DNA from: Mailhella sp.
GTDB taxonomy: Bacteria; Desulfobacterota; Desulfovibrionia; Desulfovibrionales; Desulfovibrionaceae
Assembly: GCA_017940105.1 (NCBI GenBank)
Contig: JAGAZG010000140.1
Coordinates: forward strand, 1 to 10,973
Reading direction: 5' to 3'
DNA length: 10,973 bases
Shown one piece after another: positions 1 to 6,171 of the stretch. Position numbers and translations under genes: made by a program. The notes below the pieces were generated by a model. The model was not told the DNA's origin. It worked only from the letters and a program-made list of their open reading frames with translations, and made no database searches. The number at the start of each line of letters is the position of its first letter. Position 1 is the first letter of the stretch.

Positions 1-220
1 ACTTACCGGAAAATGGCTTATCTGGAGTCTTGCCGATATTATGGCAATGCTCAAGATAATCATCTACTGATTCCTGAAACGCCTCTCGCAATTCCTTGAT
101 GCTTTCACCTTCATAGGTAATGACATCGTCAATGCCTGTCAGTCTGCCAAAGAGCACATTATCTTCTTCGCTGTATTCGACAGTGCCAGCATAGCCTTTA
201 TAGGTCATCGTGTTTTTCAT
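1..220 (-). CDS. hicB: HicB-type antitoxin, N-terminal 73 residues (partial)
   Basis: Antitoxin of a HicAB toxin-antitoxin pair: it should bind and block the HicA mRNA interferase and, through a DNA-binding C-terminus, repress the operon. The visible part starts MKNTMTYKGYAGTVEYSEED and goes on to a GIDDVITYEGESIKELREAF stretch, the usual layout of the HicB partial RNase H-like fold (the catalytic residues of true RNase H are not expected). It then reaches KPFSGK, the point where a ribbon-helix-helix DNA-binding segment normally follows; that part lies beyond the left edge. The start ATG overlaps the hicA stop as ATGA, which points to translational coupling, and AGGA about 8 nt upstream inside hicA serves as ribosome site. 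Family assignment is from recalled sequence pattern and the hicA partner. Confidence 0.88.
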   Translation of the reverse strand, partial: MKNTMTYKGYAGTVEYSEEDNVLFGRLTGIDDVITYEGESIKELREAFQESVDDYLEHCHNIGKTPDKPFSGK

Positions 221-447
221 GGTTTTATTCCTAGCTTTATAAGAAAATCTCTTGTGGCCTCAACTTGATAGGCCCTTGCGGCTTTGGGATGGTGGGTGCG
301 ATGGTACGCTATTGTCTTGCCTTGGAGATTGCACTTCACGCTAGAACTGTTTCCTTCGGTTTTGGCAGCGCCTAATGCAAGAAGCAATGCTTCTATATCG
401 TCCCATGCCAATGTTTTACATGTTGGTATCGCAAAAACGGCTTGCAA
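217..447 (-). CDS. hicA: HicA-type toxin (mRNA interferase)
   Basis: Small toxin predicted to bind and cleave mRNA through a double-stranded-RNA-binding-like fold. The core LAWDDIEALLLALGA, the strand pair ending in YHRTHHP and the C-terminal ATRDFLIKLGIKP match the HicA subfamily that is paired with HicB in the order toxin-antitoxin. Where relatives often show a GSRV-like turn this copy has SSSV, so activity is not certain. No ATG is available: the given start is TTG at 447. The family's conserved N-terminus (RKTLQAVFAIPT) actually reaches further upstream in frame, to a CTG at 471, with a stop at 486-484, so the true start may be CTG 471 or the 5' end may have decayed. I see no strong Shine-Dalgarno for either. 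The stop overlaps the hicB ATG. Confidence 0.85.
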   Translation of the reverse strand: MQAVFAIPTCKTLAWDDIEALLLALGAAKTEGNSSSVKCNLQGKTIAYHRTHHPKAARAYQVEATRDFLIKLGIKP

Positions 448-471
448 TGTTTTTCTAGCTCTGTTGCTCAG

Positions 472-808
472 GGACCAATGGCATCATAAAACAGTATCAT
501 GTCAATTGCGGCTTGCCCTTGATATTTTCACGAGCCCTTCGTCAGCGACTCGCGGCAAATTTTTCTGCGTGACTGGCATCGATGAATCACAACATTCCGG
601 ATTTGCGCGCATGCCTGGGTGCGCCCGGGAAAATGACGTTGTCAGGATGGCTCTGGAACGATAAGAAAATCGAATGAAGAGCGAACTGACGAAGACGAAG
701 CGATATTGGCAATGCTCCCAATCTGCGTTAGTCTACAGATGTGTACTGGGCAGACACCCCAGTGAGAATCAATGATAATCCAAAAAATCTTTTTTACAAG
801 GGACAGCA
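472..808. other. Intergenic stretch between divergent hicA and GNAT gene
   Basis: No gene recognised on either strand. It must hold the hicAB promoter on the minus strand and the promoter of the acetyltransferase on the plus strand. A TTGACA reads on the minus strand at 505-500, but no good -10 lies at 16-18 bp from it, so I do not call a promoter. The plus side ends in an A/T-rich stretch (770-800) before the ribosome site AAGGGA. Confidence 0.4.
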
Positions 809-1288
809 ATGCTAATAAGAAAATATGTTCAGGATGACCTAGCATCGATGATTGCAATCTGGAACGAAATCGTCAACGAAGGCATCGCATTTCCGCAAGA
901 ACTTTGCCTCAATCTTGAAACAGGCGCAGAGTTTTTTGCCTCGCAAAGCTATTCTGGAATTGCGGAAAACAACGGTAAAATTGTCGGCCTTTATATTCTG
1001 CACCCAAATAACGTAGGCCGCTGTGGTCACATTTGCAATGCAAGCTACGCTGTATCTCCTGAAGCACGGGGGAAGCATATTGGGGAACTACTTGTAAAAA
1101 ACAGCTTGGAAATTGGGAAAAAACTAGGGTTTCGCATTATGCAATTCAATGTTGTTGTCGAAAGCAACATACACGCAAGACACCTGTATGAACGGATTGG
1201 CTTTAAGCAGCTAGGGACAATCCCTGGTGGATTCATAATGAAAGACGGCCATTATGAAAACGTTTGTCCGTACTACCGCGAGCTCTAA
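809..1288 (+). CDS. GNAT-family N-acetyltransferase
   Basis: A 159-residue single-domain acetyltransferase that should transfer the acetyl group of acetyl-CoA to an amine on a small molecule. The order of elements is that of the GNAT fold: N-terminal IRKYVQDDLASMIAIWNE, a central beta region (KIVGLYILHP, residues 57-66), the acetyl-CoA pyrophosphate loop RGKHIG at 87-92 (Q/R-x-x-G-x-G/A motif), and the C-terminal pattern NIHARHLYERIGFKQLGTIP, where the aligned Asn and Tyr usually contact CoA. Closest in style to the phosphinothricin/methionine-sulfoximine (MnaT/Pat-like) group, but the substrate cannot be read from sequence. Ribosome site AAGGGAC lies 5-6 nt before ATG. The gene stands alone, divergent from hicAB and lower in GC than the next gene downstream. 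Confidence 0.88.
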   Translation: MLIRKYVQDDLASMIAIWNEIVNEGIAFPQELCLNLETGAEFFASQSYSGIAENNGKIVGLYILHPNNVGRCGHICNASYAVSPEARGKHIGELLVKNSLEIGKKLGFRIMQFNVVVESNIHARHLYERIGFKQLGTIPGGFIMKDGHYENVCPYYREL

Positions 1289-1411
1289 AATATATTGTGT
1301 GCACGAAAAAGCTCTAATGTCGCCTCTGCCCGCCGCTCTTTCTTCCTGCGTCATGCTGCTGCCGTGCTCAATGGAAGCATTCTTGATTGTGTCGCCGGCA
1401 AATCGCATTGC

Positions 1412-1440
1412 TTGACACTTCTCAGGACTGTTTCCATAAT
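1412..1440 (+). promoter_or_regulatory. Sigma70-type promoter
   Basis: Perfect -35 TTGACA (1412-1417) and -10 CATAAT (1435-1440, 5 of 6 consensus bases) separated by exactly 17 bp. Transcription would start near 1447 and give a leader of roughly 95 nt for the exported protein that begins at 1543. Confidence 0.7.
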
Positions 1441-1451
1441 TATCAGGACTG
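1422..1451 (+). promoter_or_regulatory. Direct repeat TCAGGACTG x2 in the promoter, candidate operator
   Basis: The nonamer TCAGGACTG occurs at 1422-1430 (between -35 and -10) and again at 1443-1451 (around the expected start point). The copies are 21 bp apart, two helical turns, so a dimeric regulator could contact both on one DNA face. A binding role is inferred from position only. Confidence 0.35.
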
Positions 1452-1542
1452 CCGGACATCATGCCAACGCAATGTCCTTGCAGCGCACCGATGGCCAGGC
1501 AGCTGTCGTGCGGAGACCTCAACGATTAAAGGAGCGCCCATC

Positions 1543-2478
1543 ATGAAAAGACAGATCCTTCGTTTCGCTGCCGCCCTGATTCTCAGCTTCCCCCTCGTTG
1601 CTGCGGCGCAGGAGCAATCCTACATCTCCGGCGAGGTGCAGGGTCCGGACGGCACCGCTCTCGACGGCGCAACCATTTACATCTGCACCGGGCTGGTCAA
1701 GGCAGAACGGGAGGTGCGGGACGGCAGCAAGACCCGCATGGTGCTGTACTACAGCAGCGCAGAGCCGGGCAGCGGCAAGTGCGAAGGCACAGGCAGGAGC
1801 AGAAAGGGCGGGGCCTTCAAGGTGCGCTATCCGGAAGGCAAGCAGGCCGACCTGTTCGCATGGAAGGCCGGTCACGAGGCGCTGATCGTGCGCGGGGTCT
1901 CATCGCCCTCAGAAGTAGGTGTGGTGAAGCTGCCCGGCACGAACGACACCGCCGTGGTGGAGAAGCGCAATATCGAAAACGCCCAGCGCAACGCCCAGCA
2001 GAAAGCCGCGGCCCGTGAAAATACCCGCCTGATCCGCCAGCAAGCATGGGAAGAACGTGAAAAGACCTATCCGGGCGGCGTGCACGTGCCTCTCACCGGG
2101 ATTAGAGACGCCCAACTCATTGCCGAGGAAAAAATCATGGCGAAAAGGATCAAGGCCATCATCCTCACGCCCTCCGGCGATCTCCTGGAAGACGGGAACG
2201 AAAATACCGTGCATGTCTCCCTCGGCGAAGGCATCCAGGTGGAAAAGTATTCGCCCAAAAAGTGGTTCCTGGTCAATGCGGTCAGCAATGGCATGTTCTA
2301 CGGAGAGGGGCGGATCGACGTGCTCGCCCCCGACGGAAAGCAATGGGATATCTGCATCTGGGCAAAGGGCTATGAACCGCTGGTCATCCGGAACGTGACA
2401 TCGCCTGCGGATCTCGGCACGCTGAAGCTTGCCGGCACCAACACGGAACTGGAAGAACTGCCCCATACAATAAAGTAA
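1543..2478 (+). CDS. Exported protein with duplicated C-terminal beta motif, unknown function
   Basis: A 311-residue secreted or periplasmic protein that I cannot name. The first ~22 residues (MKR, then a hydrophobic core, ending VAAA) form a Sec signal peptide with cleavage likely after Ala22. The mature part has two units, each opening like a carboxypeptidase-regulatory/transthyretin-like beta sandwich (ISGEVQGPDGTALDGA; KAIILTPSGDLLEDG) and each closing on the same 30-residue motif: 105-134 (W-K-A-G-H-E...SSPSEVG..KLPGTN) and 271-300 (W-A-K-G-Y-E...TSPADLG..KLAGTN), 14 of 30 identical. Between them, about 138-180, is a charged, Gln/Arg/Glu-rich probably helical linker. The start is fixed by AAAGGAG 9 nt upstream and by the signal peptide; the frame stays open further upstream but without signals. 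Preceded by a good promoter and followed by a terminator, so probably monocistronic. Visibly richer in GC than its neighbours. Confidence 0.75.
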   Translation: MKRQILRFAAALILSFPLVAAAQEQSYISGEVQGPDGTALDGATIYICTGLVKAEREVRDGSKTRMVLYYSSAEPGSGKCEGTGRSRKGGAFKVRYPEGKQADLFAWKAGHEALIVRGVSSPSEVGVVKLPGTNDTAVVEKRNIENAQRNAQQKAAARENTRLIRQQAWEEREKTYPGGVHVPLTGIRDAQLIAEEKIMAKRIKAIILTPSGDLLEDGNENTVHVSLGEGIQVEKYSPKKWFLVNAVSNGMFYGEGRIDVLAPDGKQWDICIWAKGYEPLVIRNVTSPADLGTLKLAGTNTELEELPHTIK

Positions 2479-2522
2479 GGGATGGCTGCGCAGGAGGTAT
2501 CCTGCCGGCCCCCGGACAAAAC

Positions 2523-2555
2523 GCCGCCGGCCTTGCCCGGCGGCTTCTGCTTTCG
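2523..2555 (+). terminator. Rho-independent terminator
   Basis: GCCGCCGG (2523-2530) and CCGGCGGC (2537-2544) form a perfect 8-bp GC stem with a 6-nt loop, followed by TTCTGCTTTC. It lies 45 nt after the stop of the exported-protein gene. Confidence 0.75.
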
Positions 2556-2650
2556 GGCTGACGCCCTTTCGCGATACCCCCCCTTTCAAGGGAGATACCG
2601 GCTGGAAGGTTCACTGAGGCAACAGAAGAGGAAAGGTTGGAGAATCGTAA

Positions 2651-3061
2651 ATGAAGCATGAATGCAAGATCACTGTTCTGGAGACCAAGTGCTTTGCAGA
2701 GTTACAGAAAAAGTTTTTGGCAGACCCGAAGTCCGGCCCGTGTCCATTCTTCAAGCCAGGTGAGACCTTCCTTCTGAAACGTACGCCGCAGCAGGATGAT
2801 TTCTACCACCTTATGAACGGCAAGTTCTGCGGCGAGGCATGGGACGCCGTCAGCAGATATGTTTATACGGCCCTGCAGGGCGGCTCCATCATGAAAGGCT
2901 GGACGAACGACGACCGCATGATGATCGCTTGCTGCAACGACGGAACCCGTCCTGTCATCTTCAAGATCGAGAGGATAGACATCCCTGAGACAGAGGAAGA
3001 AAAGGAATGGCTGGAGAGACAAAATTTCACAAACACTGCTGAAGATGCTTATACAGGTTAA
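2651..3061 (+). CDS. TIGR04076-type small protein
   Basis: 136 residues with the marks of the TIGR04076 family, small cytoplasmic proteins of unknown function common in anaerobes. The marks are the opening CKITVLET (5-12), the GPCPFFKPGETF loop (29-40), FCGEAWDAVSRYV (59-71) and the signature CCNDGTRPVIFKIERI (94-109). Cysteines at 31, 60, 94 and 95 are placed at the conserved spots, so metal or thiol chemistry is conceivable but not shown. The last ~20 residues are charged (PETEEEKEWLERQ) and somewhat longer than usual. GGAG 7-8 nt before the ATG supports the start. It follows a terminator and precedes the hydrolase by 72 nt that include possible regulatory repeats, so it may be its own transcript. 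Confidence 0.8.
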   Translation: MKHECKITVLETKCFAELQKKFLADPKSGPCPFFKPGETFLLKRTPQQDDFYHLMNGKFCGEAWDAVSRYVYTALQGGSIMKGWTNDDRMMIACCNDGTRPVIFKIERIDIPETEEEKEWLERQNFTNTAEDAYTG

Positions 3062-3088
3062 TCGTTGCAAATCGGAATTTAGCCACTT

Positions 3089-3116
3089 TACTCGGAGCGA
3101 GTACAGTAGCGCTGTA
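3089..3116 (+). promoter_or_regulatory. Two abutting inverted repeats, candidate operator
   Basis: TACTC-GGAGC-GAGTA (3089-3103) and TACAG-TAGCG-CTGTA (3102-3116) are two perfect 5-bp inverted repeats, each with a 5-nt centre, that share the bases TA. They sit just upstream of the hydrolase ribosome site. A TTTACT (3087) and TGTAAC (3113) about 20 bp apart could be -35 and -10 of a MerR-style long-spacer promoter. This reading is speculative. Confidence 0.3.
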
Positions 3117-3133
3117 ACTTCTGGGAGCAGGAA

Positions 3134-4015
3134 ATGAACCATACTGTGACGATTTCTTTACTGGCTGTGTCCATGCTTGCAATTTCTGCCTTTTCTGCAA
3201 GTGCAGTCGAACAAGCGGGACTTCGATATTTTTCACAGCCTGCAGAAGTGTGCGGCAGCAGTACTCCTTATGGTAACAATATCCAGGCTGGTAAATATGC
3301 GTTGTCTGATGATGCCAAGATTTATTATGAGACCTATGGCTCTGGAAAGCCTTTTGTGGTCCTTCACGGCGGAGGACTTGGCAGCACATATGAAATGGGT
3401 TGTTTCATTGACAAACTCAAGGAACAATTCCAGGTCATTGCCATATCAACACGCGGACATGGAAAATCAGAAATCGGACATTCACCATTTTCTCTGAAAC
3501 AGCGTGCTGATGACATCCATGCCGTCCTTGCCGACGCAAAAATCACCGAACCTGTCATGGTCATTGGGTTCAGCGACGGCGGATATTCTGGCTATGCCCT
3601 TGCTGCGTATTATCCGCAGACAGTCAAAAAACTTGTGGCGATAGGGGCAGGCGAAGTTTTGCAAACGAACAAACGCTTTGTTTTTTCACTGGATGAATGG
3701 AAGTCGTTTGACGCTGCCTTCATTGAACAGCAGCAAAGCATCATGCCAGAACCAGATAGATGGCAGGAAATGCTGCATATGTATGAAGATATGTGGAACA
3801 GTGCCGTCATCAGCAAGGAACTATTCTCCAAGGTTTCCTGTCCTGTTTTGGTCATGGGTGGTGAACATGACATCAACTCTCCCATGCTCACGGAAATCGC
3901 TTCGTATCAGCAATTGCCCAATGCGCAGCTGTCTATCATACCAAATGCACCTCACCCATGCTTTCTTACGAACTTTGAGGCAGCTTGGGCAGCTATATTC
4001 CCATTTATTAGGTGA
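3134..4015 (+). CDS. Exported alpha/beta-hydrolase
   Basis: 293-residue serine hydrolase of the alpha/beta fold with an N-terminal signal peptide (about 24 residues, ending SAFSASA), so it should act in the periplasm or on the envelope. Full set of elements: oxyanion loop HGGG at 78-81, the RGHGKS turn at 107-112, nucleophile elbow G-F-S-D-G with Ser147, acid Asp246 in GGEHD, and base His274 in NAPHP. A short cap lies around 175-230. Length and motif spacing resemble proline-iminopeptidase and haloperoxidase-type members, but the substrate cannot be told. Four cysteines (40, 90, 236, 276) would be in an oxidising compartment. Ribosome site GGGAGCAGG precedes the ATG. Tandem inverted repeats upstream hint at specific control. 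Confidence 0.87.
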   Translation: MNHTVTISLLAVSMLAISAFSASAVEQAGLRYFSQPAEVCGSSTPYGNNIQAGKYALSDDAKIYYETYGSGKPFVVLHGGGLGSTYEMGCFIDKLKEQFQVIAISTRGHGKSEIGHSPFSLKQRADDIHAVLADAKITEPVMVIGFSDGGYSGYALAAYYPQTVKKLVAIGAGEVLQTNKRFVFSLDEWKSFDAAFIEQQQSIMPEPDRWQEMLHMYEDMWNSAVISKELFSKVSCPVLVMGGEHDINSPMLTEIASYQQLPNAQLSIIPNAPHPCFLTNFEAAWAAIFPFIR

Positions 4016-4170
4016 CGGGACTGATAAATTCCATGAGGAAGCATCTGCGCAATGATTGAATTCCGTTTACTTGCAACGCTTTTTAAGGACATATTGCATC
4101 AGTAGGAATAACCAGCACGGATAATTCCTGCATTCTGGACATGGAGACTCCCGTTCAGCTCCGTTAGGGC

Positions 4171-4194
4171 AGCCTAGGGCAGGCTTTTCGTTTT
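4171..4194 (+). terminator. Possible rho-independent terminator
   Basis: AGCCT-AGGGC-AGGCT forms a 5-bp stem with 5-nt loop (4171-4185) directly followed by TTTCGTTTT. The T-run is on the plus strand, so it would serve the hydrolase gene that ends 155 nt upstream. The stem is short. Confidence 0.4.
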
Positions 4195-4233
4195 ACATGG
4201 TTAGATGATCTCTTTTGCAAGGAGGTTTCCATT

Positions 4234-4317
4234 ATGAAAGCAGGATTTCTGCATGGGTATCTGGAATCTCCCCAGGCAGAGGAATCTGAACGAAAACGGG
4301 CCATCAGTTATCCGTAA
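4234..4317 (+). CDS. 27-residue ORF with excellent ribosome site; possible truncated gene
   Basis: A very short reading frame (MKAGFLHGYL...RKRAISYP) that begins 8 nt after a perfect AAGGAGG (4219-4225), the best Shine-Dalgarno in this part of the window. It ends inside the 3' end of the LysR gene on the opposite strand, overlapping it by 14 bp. Such a strong start on such a short frame suggests either a genuine small protein or the surviving 5' end of a larger gene cut off when the LysR segment arrived. I recognise no family in the 27 residues, and the peptide has no membrane segment or signal sequence. Confidence 0.3.
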   Translation: MKAGFLHGYLESPQAEESERKRAISYP

Positions 4318-5185
4318 TCTGGATAATCTTTTCCCTGAACAGGGAAGCGGCCTTGGAAAAAACCTGGTTTCTCTTCCACACAAAAAAGATTCTGCAGATG
4401 CGCTGCGGAAAAAGGGGGCGGAACACGAGCGGTCCGTCCGGAGGCAGATTGAGCAGGCGGTCGAGAGTGAACACGCAGCCCACGCCTTCCTCCGCAAGCA
4501 GCGAGGCATTGTAGATGAGGGTATAGGTGGCGACGATGTCCAGCTCGCTTTCTTCTTTGGCAAACCAGGATTCCAGTTCATGGTTTTCAAATGCCTGCCG
4601 AGAAATGACCAGCGGCTGCCCTGCCAGATCATCCGGGGTGATCTTTTCCAAGACGGCAAGGGGACTGTCACGTCGCATGAGGATCCCCCACAGATCTGTA
4701 TGGTCGATCTCAACATGCTCATAATCCTTGGGCGGATCCGGCTGCACCAGTACGCCAAAGTCCAGCATTCCCCTGTCGAGGCGTTCCCTGACACCGCTGC
4801 CGTCCATGCTGGACAAGTGACAGCGGACATGGGGAAATTGGCTCCTAATATCATGGATGGCACGAGCGACGGTCCTCATCCCTGCGGTCTCTCCACAGCC
4901 GATGCGCACACTGCCGCTCACTCCTTCCTTAGCATGGGAAAGTTCATCCATGGTCTTATCCATGAGCGTCAAGATCTCCTCGGCTCGTTTTTTGAGCAGG
5001 TATCCCGCCTCAGTCAATACTGTATGGCGCTTGCCGCGCTCAAGCAGCTTCACGCCCAGGTTCTCTTCCAGATCCATTAGCTGGCGTGAAAGAGCAGGCT
5101 GCGAAACATATACCTGATCTGCGGCATGCGTGATGTTTCCCGTCTTTGCCACGGCCAGGAAGTATTTTAGTGCTCTAAATTCCAT
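4304..5185 (-). CDS. LysR-type transcriptional regulator
   Basis: 293 residues, the usual length of the family. The N-terminal winged helix-turn-helix is clear: FRALKYFLAVAKTGNITHAA (3-22), then the recognition helix VSQPALSRQLMDLEENLGVKLLER (about 27-50), followed by the linker helix with TEAGYLLKKRAEEIL. The effector domain follows from about residue 90 (GSVRIGCGETAGMRTVARAI) in the periplasmic-binding-protein-like fold, with the two lobes around 90-160 and 160-265. The inducer cannot be predicted. GGAGG 5 nt before the ATG fixes the start, and a plausible promoter lies at 5232-5204. LysR regulators are often divergent from their target, but no intact gene starts within 600 bp upstream, so the former target may be lost or elsewhere. 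The 3' end overlaps the small plus-strand ORF. Confidence 0.93.
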   Translation of the reverse strand: MEFRALKYFLAVAKTGNITHAADQVYVSQPALSRQLMDLEENLGVKLLERGKRHTVLTEAGYLLKKRAEEILTLMDKTMDELSHAKEGVSGSVRIGCGETAGMRTVARAIHDIRSQFPHVRCHLSSMDGSGVRERLDRGMLDFGVLVQPDPPKDYEHVEIDHTDLWGILMRRDSPLAVLEKITPDDLAGQPLVISRQAFENHELESWFAKEESELDIVATYTLIYNASLLAEEGVGCVFTLDRLLNLPPDGPLVFRPLFPQRICRIFFVWKRNQVFSKAASLFREKIIQITDN

Positions 5186-5203
5186 CGCATCCTCCTTGCC
5201 CTG

Positions 5204-5232
5204 ATTTTAACAGCTTTTATCATATAAAACAA
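5204..5232 (-). promoter_or_regulatory. Probable promoter of the LysR gene
   Basis: On the minus strand TTGTTT (5232-5227) and TAAAAT (5209-5204, 5 of 6 consensus) are 17 bp apart, 20 bp before the start codon. A TTTTAT-CAT-ATAAAA inverted repeat (5215-5229) lies between the two elements and could be an autoregulatory site. Confidence 0.45.
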
Positions 5233-5816
5233 TTATGGATATCTATACATCATATGTTTTTTTTATTTTAGCGAGCCGCCCTGGGCAGCCCATAATCTTT
5301 GAGAGAAAATGAAACATACAGCAAAGATCTGTTGGGTGTGCTGACGGATGCGAAGAGCTGAGAGATCGCCAGATAACCAGATAAAACCATTTAACTTGCA
5401 TAATTGTTCAGAACATTCTGAACCTATCAGCCGTAATGACATATTGTTCTGATGTATGCTGCCGGTTAGCCTCTTTTATGGCCGCGCCATATCATGGGTT
5501 GCTTCTGCTGCCGGCTGGTGACACAAGAAAACATTTGTTCCCATTGTAGCAAGATGGGGACTGATCGGCATGCGATCACTCAGGAGATAACGATGTCGCA
5601 AGCATATCCAGAACTTTCTTGCACAAGGAGCACTCTCCAGGCTATATGAAGAACGTGTTGGCGTTGAAGGGGGATAAAACGTTCCCACCCTATCTGATAG
5701 CGTGGGACGCTCTGGCGGAAGCGAACCGCCTGCTGTTGTGACTTCAGATGCCGGCAGCATGGCGGGAATATGCAAAATCATACCATCAGACAAATTCCAG
5801 AAGGAGGATCAAGAAA
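5233..5816. other. Long stretch without a recognised gene
   Basis: About 580 bp upstream of the LysR gene. It begins very A/T-rich (5233-5272) and contains the 18-bp inverted repeat at 5406-5423. The only open frames are short and of no known family: 11 codons from an ATG at 5309, and a 31-codon frame at 5646-5741 without a good ribosome site. The expected divergent LysR target gene is not visible. It ends in the strong ribosome site AAGGAGG of the next gene. Confidence 0.5.
5406..5423. promoter_or_regulatory. 18-bp inverted repeat, candidate operator
   Basis: GTTCAGAA-CA-TTCTGAAC is a perfect 8-bp inverted repeat around a 2-bp centre. Its left arm is part of ATTGTTCAGA (5403-5412), which recurs as ATTGTTCTGA at 5443-5452, 40 bp (about four helical turns) further on. 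This layout of one palindrome plus a helically phased half-site fits a binding site for a dimeric regulator. The bound protein is unknown; the adjacent LysR protein is one candidate. Confidence 0.4.
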
Positions 5817-6119
5817 ATGAAACTGTCAAAAATATTTGAAGAAAAACCTGAAAGATGGGGATTCAGAGGAGATCCGTATTTTTGGGATCACTTAAAAGAC
5901 CTCGCGGAAAATATGGATATTATATCTCCTGACGAACTGGAAAAATGGATAAAAAAGGAATACTTTTCGCTTTCAGGAAAGGTTATGACCGACAAATACG
6001 GTGATTTTGCCGTGATAGAGCAGTTTGCGCATGGAGGAATGAGTTCCGGCGGCGTTGATAACGAATGGTGGATGGAAGAAGGTATTCCACTGCTGAAAAG
6101 CAGGTTGGCTACACTTTGA
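5817..6119 (+). CDS. Conserved small protein of unknown function (HGGMSSGG motif)
   Basis: 100 residues, cytoplasmic, no signal peptide or membrane segment. I recognise the pattern but no function: it opens with a helical K-P-E-R-W-G-F-R-G-D-P-Y-F-W block (10-23), has a predicted helix 38-50, and ends in EQFAHGGMSSGGV (68-80) followed by W-W-M-E-E-G-I-P-L-L. As I recall, the RGDPY and HGGMSSGG blocks recur together in small proteins scattered across bacteria, which suggests a real domain. The start is set by AAGGAGG 9 nt before ATG 5817; the frame stays open to 5748 but without a ribosome site. It stands alone between the LysR upstream region and the umuC fragment, so context gives no clue. 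Confidence 0.75.
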   Translation: MKLSKIFEEKPERWGFRGDPYFWDHLKDLAENMDIISPDELEKWIKKEYFSLSGKVMTDKYGDFAVIEQFAHGGMSSGGVDNEWWMEEGIPLLKSRLATL

Positions 6120-6171
6120 CACATTCCGGTTTGCATCCCTGATAATTACTTATGCCCACCCTGCCCGGTCA

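Noticed and set aside
500..505. TTGACA on the minus strand upstream of hicA
   Set aside because: No acceptable -10 at 16-18 bp; TATGAT is only about 12 bp away.
769..786. GAGAATCAATGATAATC, slightly like a Fur box, upstream of the GNAT gene
   Set aside because: Too many mismatches to the 19-bp Fur consensus and no iron-related gene beside it.
1211..1522. 103-codon minus-strand frame overlapping the GNAT gene end and the promoter
   Set aside because: It covers the promoter and the end of a clear gene, has no ribosome site and no known motif.
4110..4135. AGGAAT...ATTCCT inverted repeat after the hydrolase gene
   Set aside because: Six-base arms 14 bp apart with no matching context; likely chance.
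4253..5080. 275-codon plus-strand frame opposite the LysR gene
   Set aside because: Antisense shadow of the LysR coding sequence; no domain and no own signals.
5646..5741. 31-codon plus-strand frame (MKNVLALKGDK...ANRLLL)
   Set aside because: Composition looks protein-like at the end, but there is no good ribosome site, no family recognised, and the frame closes quickly upstream.
5476..5793. 105-codon minus-strand frame in the LysR upstream region
   Set aside because: No ribosome site, no recognisable domain, irregular composition rich in Ser/Pro/Arg; probably chance.
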